DNA from: an uncultured Treponema sp.
GTDB taxonomy: Bacteria; Spirochaetota; Spirochaetia; Treponematales; Treponemataceae
NCBI GenBank assembly: GCA_945877425.1
Contig: CAMCRZ010000001.1
Coordinates: forward strand, 186,001 to 250,000
DNA length: 64,000 bases
Direction: 5' to 3'
A model generated the notes under the pieces. That model did not search any database and was not told the DNA's origin. It saw only the letters and a program-made list of their open reading frames with translations. The translations under genes and the position numbers were made by a program. Below are positions 1-7,978 of this stretch, piece after piece (position 1 is the first letter of the stretch; every line of letters starts with the position of its first letter).

Positions 1-41
1 TTTCCTACAACTGAAGCAGTTGTTTCTTTTGTAAGTGCCAT
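1..41 (-). CDS. rpsO: 30S ribosomal protein S15 (N-terminus only, cut by window edge)
   Basis: Only the first 13 codons are in the window, reading MALTKETTASVVGK, which matches the start of bacterial S15. A clear Shine-Dalgarno AAGGAG lies 6 nt before the ATG. It follows the truB::ribF gene on the same strand after 72 nt, the usual truB-rpsO order, so it is probably the next gene of the rimP-nusA-infB operon. The short gap holds a GCCGGC-containing dyad that might be part of an S15 autoregulatory leader, but I cannot establish that. Confidence 0.85.
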   Translation of the reverse strand, partial: MALTKETTASVVG

Positions 42-113
42 AACTTACTCCTTATATTTTCCTGCGTTCCGTGAAACCTAGCAGCCGGCTGGCATTCCAT
101 GCTCCAGGCAACA

Positions 114-2006
114 TTAGATTTTAGCAGGAATAAAATTTATTGTCCTTACCCGTCTGGCAGCATTTTCTGAAGGAAGAAGAAGCTTTATTTTTCCGCCTTC
201 AACTGCACACAGAGTATGCAAAGTATTCAGATTTTTTTCGTTAGAAACATTTTCTGAACCGGACATTATTGCCACAACATTATAATTTCCTTCGCTAAGC
301 AAAACCTGCGAAGAACTGCACTCACCTTCAAACCATCTCATTCCGTCTTTTTCACAGCAGCCGGAAAGTGTAAACCTAATTTCCGAACAGTCATAAGAAA
401 AAGGCCGCAGAAGCATTTTCTGGACAAGCGCAAAATCACCGTTTTTAACTGCATCCCTTATTCTGGAAGAACTTACTTTTTTTCCTTCAAGAATTACATC
501 CTGAATTTCAGAAAGATAAAACCCTTTGTTTCCAGCAAGAAGGGCAAGTTCTTTCATAGTTAGATTACCGCCACTTTCGCCTTTATAGCCGCAGTTAAAG
601 TCTTTTCCTTCAGCAAGAAATTTCATTCCGCAGACATCAACTAAAGTGTCTATAAAATCTTCACCCTTGATTTTACTGAAATCATCAGAAAAGTCAATTA
701 CAACGGCAAAGTCAAGGTTTTTCTCCTTTAAGATTTTAAGCTTTTGTTTTAAAGTTGTAACTTCTCCAGCTGATTTTTTACAGGAAGAACTGAAAGTAAC
801 AACGCCTTTAGCAAAATCATTCTGCTGCAAAACTGAATCAATCAAAGCCTGATGACCTATGTGAATGCCGTCAAATTTTCCCACAGTTAAAGCAGTACCT
901 TTCTTTTTCCATTCAAGAGGAAAATCCCTGCTTTGAATTTGAGTCCATGAAAAAACAGGAAGTTCTGCAGGTTCGCTTTTAAATGGCGGCACAACAAAAC
1001 CGTAGAAAAGCCTTCCGTCTCTTTTCTGGATAATTCCTGCAAATTTACCGCTTTCATAAAAAACAGCAATTTCTTTTTCAGCACAGAATTCATTTTTTTC
1101 AGGAAGAAGATTTTCCATTCTGGAAAACATTTTTCCCTGTAAAGGCCTTCCGTTTAAATAAGAATTTTTCCACTCTTCACGTAAAGTGCTGCTTTCAAAT
1201 CCGCATAAAGCTGCAAGCTCAGGAGTAAAAGTCAGAAAATGCGAACGGATATCAATTAAACTGCTGTCACTGTCTTTCTTTTTTTCGTTTTTGTTAAGCG
1301 CAATGATTTTTTCTTTTTCAATGCATTTTTCTATTGTAAATTCATCAAGTGAAGAAAAACAGGCTGCATCTTCTAGGCTGAAAGGTCCTATTTTTGTACG
1401 GCGCAATGCAGTAAGGTAAGCACAAGTGCCTAAAGACTGAGCAATATCCCTTGCAAGTGCACGAATGTACGTTCCCTTTGAACAGGTTATTTCCACAAGA
1501 GCATAGCTTAAACCGCTGCCTTCATCTTCCTTAAAGTCAATAAGTTCATTTTTGTAGATAAAAACCTGACGCACTTCCATTTCAACTTTCTTGCCTTCAC
1601 GGACAAGTTCGCTAGAACGTTTTCCGTCAACGTGAATTGCCGAATAAACCGGCGGAACCTGCAGAAGAGTGCCTGTAAATTTACCGAGAGCCGACTGAAC
1701 CTGTTCTTTTGAAACAGATTTTCCTTTTTCAGTTACAATACCTGTAGGATCTAAAGTGTCAGTTGTTTTACCAAAGCAAATTACTGCCCTGTAAGTTTTA
1801 GTAAATGACGTTATATGCGAAACTAAATGAGTAAGTGAGCCGCTTAAAACTACAAGGAGACCTTCTGCAAAAGAATCAAGAGTTCCGGTGTGACCTACTT
1901 TTTCTGTGCCTATTGCGTGCTTTATGCTCCACAATGAAGAAAAGCTTGTCAAGCCGGAATTCTTTGCGTAAAGGATTATGCCTGAAGGTGTTTTTTTACT
2001 TTTCAT
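114..2006 (-). CDS. truB: tRNA pseudouridine-55 synthase TruB fused to RibF-type FAD synthetase (adenylyltransferase) domain
   Basis: Residues 1 to about 245 are TruB: the catalytic aspartate is D44 in GHTGTLDSFAEG, with the later GTYIRALARDIA and LRRTKIGPF segments. Residues about 365-545 are the RibF FMN adenylyltransferase domain, with the nucleotide motif GKFDGIHIGHQ and the SSSRIRDAVKNGD motif. Bacterial RibF normally continues into a riboflavin kinase domain with a PTAN motif; the last 85 residues here show no such motif, so kinase activity is doubtful. TruB alone is usually about 300 residues and RibF about 310, so this 630-residue protein is a true fusion with no stop or frameshift between. 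It lies 23 nt after rbfA and before rpsO, so it is co-transcribed with the nusA-infB operon. It would modify U55 in tRNA and make FAD from FMN. Confidence 0.9.
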   Translation of the reverse strand: MKSKKTPSGIILYAKNSGLTSFSSLWSIKHAIGTEKVGHTGTLDSFAEGLLVVLSGSLTHLVSHITSFTKTYRAVICFGKTTDTLDPTGIVTEKGKSVSKEQVQSALGKFTGTLLQVPPVYSAIHVDGKRSSELVREGKKVEMEVRQVFIYKNELIDFKEDEGSGLSYALVEITCSKGTYIRALARDIAQSLGTCAYLTALRRTKIGPFSLEDAACFSSLDEFTIEKCIEKEKIIALNKNEKKKDSDSSLIDIRSHFLTFTPELAALCGFESSTLREEWKNSYLNGRPLQGKMFSRMENLLPEKNEFCAEKEIAVFYESGKFAGIIQKRDGRLFYGFVVPPFKSEPAELPVFSWTQIQSRDFPLEWKKKGTALTVGKFDGIHIGHQALIDSVLQQNDFAKGVVTFSSSCKKSAGEVTTLKQKLKILKEKNLDFAVVIDFSDDFSKIKGEDFIDTLVDVCGMKFLAEGKDFNCGYKGESGGNLTMKELALLAGNKGFYLSEIQDVILEGKKVSSSRIRDAVKNGDFALVQKMLLRPFSYDCSEIRFTLSGCCEKDGMRWFEGECSSSQVLLSEGNYNVVAIMSGSENVSNEKNLNTLHTLCAVEGGKIKLLLPSENAARRVRTINFIPAKI

Positions 2007-2029
2007 TGCCTGATTTAAGCCCTATTTTC

Positions 2030-2401
2030 CTATTCACTTTCCCTTTCTTTAGACTCAGATTCAAGGGCTGTAAGTTTCTGTACAACTTCAAAGCCTTTTT
2101 TAATGCTGAAATCTGCAACAAAGGTAAGTTTCGGAAATCTGTAAACAGAAAGTTTTTTTGCTATGGAAGACTGAATGAATCCCGCAGCATTTTGCAAACC
2201 TTCAACACCTCTGTTTACAGAAGCATCATCCATAAACGAAGAAACAAAAACCTTTGCATAAGCAAGATCTGCTACAACTTCAACTTTGTTTATTGTAAGA
2301 AATTCACTTACACGAGGATCTTTTATTTCATGACGGAGAATCATAGTTGAAATTTCCTGACGGATTTGTTCTCCTAAACGAATTAATCTGTATTGTCCCA
2401 T
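2030..2401 (-). CDS. rbfA: Ribosome-binding factor A
   Basis: The 123-residue product has the RbfA KH-like layout: an N-terminal helix with IRQEISTMILRHEIKDPRV, then VEVVADLAYAKVFVSSF, and the helix with NAAGFIQSSIAKKL. RbfA binds the 30S subunit during late 16S maturation and cold adaptation. The start lies 4 nt after the infB stop with no good Shine-Dalgarno, so translation is probably coupled to infB. The short acidic tail is typical. The position between infB and truB agrees with the common bacterial operon order. Confidence 0.93.
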   Translation of the reverse strand: MGQYRLIRLGEQIRQEISTMILRHEIKDPRVSEFLTINKVEVVADLAYAKVFVSSFMDDASVNRGVEGLQNAAGFIQSSIAKKLSVYRFPKLTFVADFSIKKGFEVVQKLTALESESKERESE

Positions 2402-2405
2402 AATA

Positions 2406-5090
2406 TTAAACTTCGCTGCCGGAAAGTCCTTCTATTTTTTCTCTTTCAGCCTGTTCTTCTGCCAAAGTCTGACCAAGTTTGCGCTTTACTTCTACGTATT
2501 CAAATACTTCAAACTGATCACCAACCTGAATGTCCTGCCAGTTTTCAATGCCGACACCACATTCAAATCCTTCTTTTACTTCCTTTACGTCATCTTTGAA
2601 ACGCTTAAGGGAAGCAAGCTTAACTGCTGAACAAATAACAACGCCTTCACGGATAATGTTTACGCTGCTTGATCTTTTAACAATACCGTCACGTACAACA
2701 CATCCTGCAATAACTCCAACTTTCGGAACTTTGAATGTATTAAGAACTTCAAGCATACCTGTAACTTCTTCTTTAGTATCAGGCTGGAGCATACCTTCCA
2801 TTGCCTGCTGAATTTCTTCAACACATTTGTAGATAATGTTATACTTTCTGATTTCAACTTTTTCCTGATCTGCAAGAGCTTTTGCTTTTGGAGTAGGACG
2901 AACGTTAAATCCGATAATTATTGCATTAGAGTCTGCTGCAGCAAGAGTAACGTCACTTTCGTTAATTGCACCTGCACTTGAATGAATTACAGCAAGACGT
3001 ATTTCCTTAGTGGAAAGTTTTTCAAGTGATGCTTTAAGGGCTTCTGCAGAACCCTGTAAGTCAGCCTTGATTATTACGCGGAATTCCTTAACTTCACTTG
3101 CTTCAATAGTTGTGTAAAGGGAATCAAGGGTAACTTTCTTAACTGCCTTGGCTTCTTCAAAACGCTTAAGTTCCTGTCTTTTTGCTGCAAAGGCACGTGC
3201 ATCTTTTTCAGTTTCAGTTACCTGGAAAGGATCACCTGCATTAGGCATATTTTCTATACCAAGAACTTCTACAGGAGTTGAAGGTCCTGCTTCCTGAATT
3301 TTACGTCCTTTATCGTCGAACATAGCCCTTACTCTTCCTGAGTAGATTCCTGCAACGAAAGGATCGCCTGTTCTTAAAGTACCGCGTTCAACTACAACAG
3401 AAGCAACTACACCTCTTCCCTGGTCAACACGGCTTTCTATAACTTTACCTTCTGCACGGCAATCGTACTGGGCTGTAAGTTCAAGCATTTCTGCCTGAAT
3501 AAGAATTGCTTCAAGAAGTTCGTCTATACCTTCACGCTTAAGTGCTGAAATATTTACATACTGAGTGTCGCCGCCCCAAGCTTCAGGAGTAAGTCCCAAA
3601 TCGCTAAGCTGAGTCATAACTCTGTCAGGATTTGCATCAGGCTTATCGCATTTGTTTACTGCAACAATAATAGGAACTTTTGCAGCTTTAGCATGATCAA
3701 TTGCTTCTTTTGTCTGAGGCATAACACCGTCATCTGCAGCAACTACAAGAACAACTATATCTGTAATCTGAGCACCACGGGCACGCATCATTGTAAAGGC
3801 TTCATGTCCAGGAGTATCAAGGAAAGTAATGTCGCCTTTTGGAGTAGAAACTTTGTAAGCACCTATTTTCTGAGTAATACCGCCGGCTTCTCCAGCAGCA
3901 ACATCAGAGTTACGTATAGCGTCAAGTGTCTTAGTCTTACCGTGATCAACATGACCCATTACAGTAACGATAGGCGGTCTTGTCTGAATTCCAGCAGCTT
4001 CCCCTTCTTCACTTGCAATGACAGTTTCGTCGTAAAGGCTTACAAGATGCACTTTACAATTATACTCTTCTGCAAGAATTGTAGCTGTATCTGAATCAAT
4101 GGACTGGTTGATTGTTACCATCATGCCCATGCCCATAAGCTTGCCGATGATTTCACTGGCTTTAAGATTCATTTTCTTTGCAAGATCAGAAACGGAAATT
4201 GTTTCCATAATGTCGATTGTTTCCGGAACTGCACTGATAGAAGATTCCTTCTTTTTCTTGTAAAGTTCTTCTTCGTCAAATAAATCTTCTTTATCTTTTC
4301 TCTGTGAATAATCCTGTTTCTTACCTTTAAACTGTTTTTTGGCAGGAGTTTTATTTCCTCCAAGAGCAGTTGCAGCATCACCGTAAGTAGGACGTGGAAC
4401 TGTAAAGCCAGGTTTTCCGCCGCCAAAGCCAGGACGCTGACTGTTTGGACCAAAGCCCTGTCTCTGACCGTTGTTAAATCCGCCCTGACGATTCTGACCA
4501 TTGCCATAGCCGCCGTTGCCGTTACGGTTAAATCCGCCCTGACGATTCTGACCGTTGCCATAACCGCCGTTTTTATTTTGATAGTTACCGTTTCTTTCCC
4601 TGTTCTGATAGCCTTCTCTTGCCTGAGCGCCAGTAAAGCCGCCGTTACCGCCATTTGAATCACGACGATTGTAACCGTTGCCACTGTAACCGCTTCCGTT
4701 GTATCTTCCACGGGAATTTCCGCTTAAGTTGCCTGCCTTTACGTTCGGGCGAGTAGACCTGAGTTCGTAAGTTTGTGGCTTAGGCTGAGGTTTTTGAACA
4801 GCACTTTGGGCAGAAGTGCCTGTTTTTGCAGCATTTTCCGGAGAAGCCTTTGCTTCCTGAGAAATATCTGCAGCAGCTGAAAGTTCTTCCGGTTTTCCGT
4901 TTTCACTTTGTTTTTTGACAACTACCTTTTTTACAGGAACTTTTTTCTGCTCAGTTGCAACAGCTGATGAAGGAGAAACCTGTGCTGTCTTTCGTTTGAT
5001 AACTACAACTTTTTTCTTTGGTGAAGCGTCTAAAGTTTTTTCTTTTTTGTGTAAAACACATTCTGTCTTTTTTTCTGATTCATCAGCCAT
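2406..5090 (-). CDS. infB: Translation initiation factor IF-2 with Gly/Asn-rich repeat N-terminus
   Basis: The G domain begins near residue 375 with GHVDHGKT, followed by DTPGHEAF and NKCDKP, then the usual IF2 domains II-IV to residue 894. IF-2 is the GTPase that places initiator tRNA on the 30S subunit. The first 280 residues are not conserved IF2: a Lys/Val-rich start, then Gly/Asn/Arg-rich sequence with two near-identical copies of a 15-residue unit (NGGYGNGQNRQGGFN) at about 4,480-4,570. An IF2-N domain (residues about 290-345) precedes the G domain. The gene starts 11 nt after the nusA stop; the Shine-Dalgarno is weak, suggesting coupling to nusA. Confidence 0.96.
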   Translation of the reverse strand: MADESEKKTECVLHKKEKTLDASPKKKVVVIKRKTAQVSPSSAVATEQKKVPVKKVVVKKQSENGKPEELSAAADISQEAKASPENAAKTGTSAQSAVQKPQPKPQTYELRSTRPNVKAGNLSGNSRGRYNGSGYSGNGYNRRDSNGGNGGFTGAQAREGYQNRERNGNYQNKNGGYGNGQNRQGGFNRNGNGGYGNGQNRQGGFNNGQRQGFGPNSQRPGFGGGKPGFTVPRPTYGDAATALGGNKTPAKKQFKGKKQDYSQRKDKEDLFDEEELYKKKKESSISAVPETIDIMETISVSDLAKKMNLKASEIIGKLMGMGMMVTINQSIDSDTATILAEEYNCKVHLVSLYDETVIASEEGEAAGIQTRPPIVTVMGHVDHGKTKTLDAIRNSDVAAGEAGGITQKIGAYKVSTPKGDITFLDTPGHEAFTMMRARGAQITDIVVLVVAADDGVMPQTKEAIDHAKAAKVPIIVAVNKCDKPDANPDRVMTQLSDLGLTPEAWGGDTQYVNISALKREGIDELLEAILIQAEMLELTAQYDCRAEGKVIESRVDQGRGVVASVVVERGTLRTGDPFVAGIYSGRVRAMFDDKGRKIQEAGPSTPVEVLGIENMPNAGDPFQVTETEKDARAFAAKRQELKRFEEAKAVKKVTLDSLYTTIEASEVKEFRVIIKADLQGSAEALKASLEKLSTKEIRLAVIHSSAGAINESDVTLAAADSNAIIIGFNVRPTPKAKALADQEKVEIRKYNIIYKCVEEIQQAMEGMLQPDTKEEVTGMLEVLNTFKVPKVGVIAGCVVRDGIVKRSSSVNIIREGVVICSAVKLASLKRFKDDVKEVKEGFECGVGIENWQDIQVGDQFEVFEYVEVKRKLGQTLAEEQAEREKIEGLSGSEV

Positions 5091-5101
5091 ATTATTCTCT
5101 A

Positions 5102-6589
5102 TTATTCCTCTTCAAATGAAAATTCTGCACCACACTTTGGACACTTTGTCATATCCAGAGTAATTTTTTCACCACATTCAGGACAGAAATATTCTTCTTC
5201 TGTTTCTTCCTGAGTTTCAACAGGTTCTTCTTCTTCAACTTCTTCAAATTCAACCTGTTCATTTACAATAGCGTAAACTTTTTCAATATCATCAGCGTTA
5301 AGGCCTTTAACATGAAGTGCCCTTCCGTCATTGTAAGCATCAACGAATTCCTGTATTTCGTCAAGGTTTGCTTCTTTAAGGAACTGTGCAACTCTAGGGT
5401 CTATGCCGTCAAGCTGACCAACTACCGTAATTTCTTCCGGTTCAGATTCACTGTTATCTGCAAACAGATCTTCTGCCACTCTTCTTGATTCAATTTCTGA
5501 AAGATCAAGTTCTGCAGCTTGTTCTTCTGTCTTTACGTCAATAAGCCAGTCACAAAGTTTATTTGCAAGACGTGCATTCTGACCTTTCTGACCGATTGCC
5601 ATTGAAAGCTTATCCATTGAAACTACTGCAAGTGCTTCACGCTTTTCAGAATCAAGGATTATAACTTTTGAAACTTCTGCCGGAGAAAGGGCATTTTTAA
5701 TGAATTCCCTTGGATCTTCATCGTACTTGAGAATGTCGATTTTTTCTCCGTCAAGTTCATGAATTACGTTCTGAATACGGATTCCCTTAAGTCCCACACA
5801 GGCACCGACTGCATCAATGTCACTGCGCTTTGAGTAAACTGCAACTTTTGTCCTGTAGCCTGCTTCACGTACTATATTATAAATTGAAATTGTTCCGTCT
5901 GCAATTTCAGGAACCTGCTCAAAAAGAATCTGCTTTACGAATTCAGGAGCTGCACGGCTAAGTATAAGCTGAACGCCGGAAGGTGAAACCTTAACGTCTG
6001 TAACTACAGCCCTGATTCTGTCACCAACTTCGTATATTTCTCTTGGAATCTGATTTTTAACAGGAAGGAAGCCTTCAACTTTTCCGCTGAACGGAAGGTC
6101 AACAATAATATTTCCCTTGCTTTCCCTAAGATATGTTCCTGCAACAAGTTCGCCCTTTTTCTTTTCGTATTCAGCTTTAAGTGTTTCCTGAGAATTTTTT
6201 CCAAGCTGACGATGTGCAGTCTGTTTTCCTAAAGTTACTGCTCCGATAGAAAAGCTTTTAGGGTCTATTTCAACATCAATTTCATCACCTACAGATGCAT
6301 TTGGATCCAAAGCTTTTGCGTCATCAACTGAAATTTCTATAACCGGGTCATAAACTCCGTCTACAACTGTCTTTTTTGAAAAAACTTTAAGCGTGTTGTC
6401 ATCGCCAAAAACTACGATACAGTTATCGTACTTTACGCTGCGAGCTTTGTTGTAAGCTTCTTTAATTGCGTTTTCTATTATCATTTTAACTGATTCTTCA
6501 CTTACGCCCTGCTGCTTTGCAACATCACTTATAAGCTGTCCCCAGTTTACTTTCTGCTCAACTACCTTTTTACTTCTTCTTGCCGGCAT
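5102..6589 (-). CDS. nusA: Transcription termination/antitermination factor NusA with C-terminal zinc ribbon
   Basis: This 495-residue NusA has the N-terminal RNA polymerase-binding domain, an S1 domain, and two KH domains (VGACVGLKGIRIQ and MAIGQKGQNARLA). After the KH region a helical segment (DPRVAQFLKEANLDEIQ) resembles a helix-hairpin-helix repeat. An acidic Glu-rich linker follows, and the last 25 residues form a zinc ribbon with CPEC and CPKC knuckles 10 residues apart. That ribbon is not part of standard NusA. A GGGAGG Shine-Dalgarno supports the start. It sits between rimP and infB, and its own operon leader contains an intrinsic terminator (7126-7153), a natural target for NusA feedback. 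Confidence 0.96.
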   Translation of the reverse strand: MPARRSKKVVEQKVNWGQLISDVAKQQGVSEESVKMIIENAIKEAYNKARSVKYDNCIVVFGDDNTLKVFSKKTVVDGVYDPVIEISVDDAKALDPNASVGDEIDVEIDPKSFSIGAVTLGKQTAHRQLGKNSQETLKAEYEKKKGELVAGTYLRESKGNIIVDLPFSGKVEGFLPVKNQIPREIYEVGDRIRAVVTDVKVSPSGVQLILSRAAPEFVKQILFEQVPEIADGTISIYNIVREAGYRTKVAVYSKRSDIDAVGACVGLKGIRIQNVIHELDGEKIDILKYDEDPREFIKNALSPAEVSKVIILDSEKREALAVVSMDKLSMAIGQKGQNARLANKLCDWLIDVKTEEQAAELDLSEIESRRVAEDLFADNSESEPEEITVVGQLDGIDPRVAQFLKEANLDEIQEFVDAYNDGRALHVKGLNADDIEKVYAIVNEQVEFEEVEEEEPVETQEETEEEYFCPECGEKITLDMTKCPKCGAEFSFEEE

Positions 6590-6631
6590 TTTAAGCCTCC
6601 CGTTTTATTCTTTTTGTCTTATATTTTATTT

Positions 6632-7099
6632 TTACAGATGAATGAATTTTGCTTTTGCAATATTTTCAAACAGTACTGATTTTTCCGTTCCGTCCTGAAG
6701 CCCTAATGTTACCTGAGATGTGTCACTGTTAAGCAAAGTGCCTCCAACCCAGTCGCTTACGGTTTTGTCCCAGACCCTTACTTTTCTACCTGTAAACACT
6801 GTAAACTCCCATGCATTTTTTATGTTGCGCTCAAGTCCGGGAGAACACACTTCCATAAAAACTTTATCTTCCGGATATTCCAGAAGGGAAATAAGTTCTG
6901 CCTGAAGACTGCGATGAACTTTCGAACAGTCTGCAACGCCTATATCTTTTTCAGGATTTTTTGAAGCTATTACAGCCGTAACGTGAATGTTACCGTGCTG
7001 CGGTACAATCTGAAGTTCAACAAGACTGAAATTTTCCTTTTCTACAATCTGTGAACTTTCATTAAAATACTTAATTTTTTCCGGGGAAATATATTCCAA
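6632..7099 (-). CDS. rimP: Ribosome maturation factor RimP
   Basis: The 155-residue product fits RimP: an N-terminal alpha/beta domain with ADCSKVHRSLQAEL and the MEVCSPGLERNIKNAWEF stretch, then an SH3-like C-terminal domain. RimP helps 30S maturation. It is the first gene of the nusA operon. The best start is a TTG at 7099, because GAGGT lies at proper distance in front and no ATG occurs in frame nearby. A terminator hairpin sits only 27 nt upstream, inside the probable leader. Confidence 0.9.
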   Translation of the reverse strand: MEYISPEKIKYFNESSQIVEKENFSLVELQIVPQHGNIHVTAVIASKNPEKDIGVADCSKVHRSLQAELISLLEYPEDKVFMEVCSPGLERNIKNAWEFTVFTGRKVRVWDKTVSDWVGGTLLNSDTSQVTLGLQDGTEKSVLFENIAKAKFIHL

Positions 7100-7125
7100 A
7101 CTTTACCTCTAAAAACTGTCAGCCT

Positions 7126-7153
7126 AAAAAAAAGGAGCCTTTTTTCCGGCTCC
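7126..7153 (-). terminator. Intrinsic terminator in the rimP-nusA-infB leader (possible attenuator)
   Basis: On the minus strand GGAGCC and GGCTCC form a 6-bp stem around an 8-nt loop, followed directly by eight T. It could end the upstream pseudouridine synthase gene. However, a consensus promoter lies between that gene and this hairpin, so transcripts for rimP must also pass through it, starting only about 20 nt earlier. Confidence 0.85.
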
Positions 7154-7181
7154 ATCTTAAAGCGTATTATAATGTGAAAAC

Positions 7182-7210
7182 AATATATCATTAAGCAGAA
7201 GTTGTGTCAA
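7182..7210 (-). promoter_or_regulatory. Promoter of the rimP-nusA-infB operon
   Basis: TTGACA (perfect -35) is separated by 17 nt from TATATT on the minus strand. A second -10-like TATAAT lies at 7166-7171. Either start would place the terminator at 7126-7153 within the first 20-30 nt of the transcript. Confidence 0.75.
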
Positions 7211-7237
7211 TTATTTTGCAGCTGTTTGTGCCTGTAT

Positions 7238-7942
7238 TTACGCCTGATTTGAATCTGACTGCTTAAAAGATGCGGCAAAATGGGGCGGAAATTCAATTTC
7301 AAAAGTTACAGCCTTTCCTTTCAGCGGAACTGTAAGCCTTTTTGCGCAAAGCTGAAGCTTTTTTATTCCTGCTTTACGAAGGATTTTGTTAACTTTAAAA
7401 TTTCCGTGCTGGTCGTCACATGCAACAGGGGCTCCTGCTTTGGAAAGCTGAATTCTTATCTGATGCAGTCTTCCTGTTCCAAGAGTAACGTGAATTAAAA
7501 AAAGCCCTACAGTTTCGCTGATTTTTTTTCCCTCACATTCATATTCAGCAGTAACGGAAAACTGTTTTTCCACATTAAAGTAAAGCTCTGCATTCAGTTT
7601 TTTGCCGTGAACTTCAACATCAGAAACAAGCTTTCCCTTCCTGCAGGGCGTACCGTTTACACAAGGCATTCCAAGACACACAGCGTAATATTCCTTTACG
7701 GCATTTTTTTCGCCTATAAGTTTTGTCCATTTTGCAGCAGCGGCAGAATTTTTTGCTACAACAAGAATTCCGGAAGTATCTTTATCAAGGCGGTGGACAA
7801 GATAAACAGGATAACCTGTCTGCAGGGGAAGTTCCTTATCAAGAGGATGAGCAATGCCTTTTCCGCCCTGAACTGCCGTGCCGAAAGGTTTATTTATAAG
7901 TAAAATTTCATCATCTTCAAACAATACAGAAAAATGTGCCAT
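7238..7942 (-). CDS. RluA-family rRNA/tRNA pseudouridine synthase
   Basis: The 234-residue product carries the RluA catalytic motif HRLDKDTSGILV, with the active-site Asp, preceded by INKPFGTAVQGG and followed by the LHQIRIQL motif typical of the family. There is no N-terminal S4 domain, as in the short RluA/TruC-like members; the exact target uridine cannot be read from sequence. The start ATG has no Shine-Dalgarno and sits 6 nt after a TATAAT, so the mRNA is probably leaderless. It is divergent from the secreted protein at 7972, and its -35 box overlaps the first codons of that gene. Confidence 0.9.
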   Translation of the reverse strand: MAHFSVLFEDDEILLINKPFGTAVQGGKGIAHPLDKELPLQTGYPVYLVHRLDKDTSGILVVAKNSAAAAKWTKLIGEKNAVKEYYAVCLGMPCVNGTPCRKGKLVSDVEVHGKKLNAELYFNVEKQFSVTAEYECEGKKISETVGLFLIHVTLGTGRLHQIRIQLSKAGAPVACDDQHGNFKVNKILRKAGIKKLQLCAKRLTVPLKGKAVTFEIEFPPHFAASFKQSDSNQA

Positions 7943-7948
7943 AAGCCG

Positions 7949-7978
7949 ATTATATAAAACGGAGTGTTAAAATGACAA
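7949..7978 (-). promoter_or_regulatory. Leaderless-type promoter of the RluA-like gene
   Basis: TTGTCA - 18 nt - TATAAT, with the -10 ending 6 nt before the ATG at 7942. No Shine-Dalgarno is present. The -35 lies inside codons 1-3 of the divergent gene. Confidence 0.65.

Noticed and set aside
1835..2350. 171-codon plus-strand frame opposite truB and rbfA
   Set aside because: It lies antisense to two clear genes, has Phe/Lys/Ser shadow composition, and no ribosome site.
4480..4570. Tandem repeats resembling a CRISPR array
   Set aside because: Two in-frame copies of a protein repeat within infB, no spacers, and no cas genes.
4169..4711. 180-codon open frame on the minus strand inside infB
   Set aside because: It is a shifted frame through the Gly/Asn-rich repeat of infB, made open by the composition; the product (Val/Thr-rich repeats) has no ribosome site.
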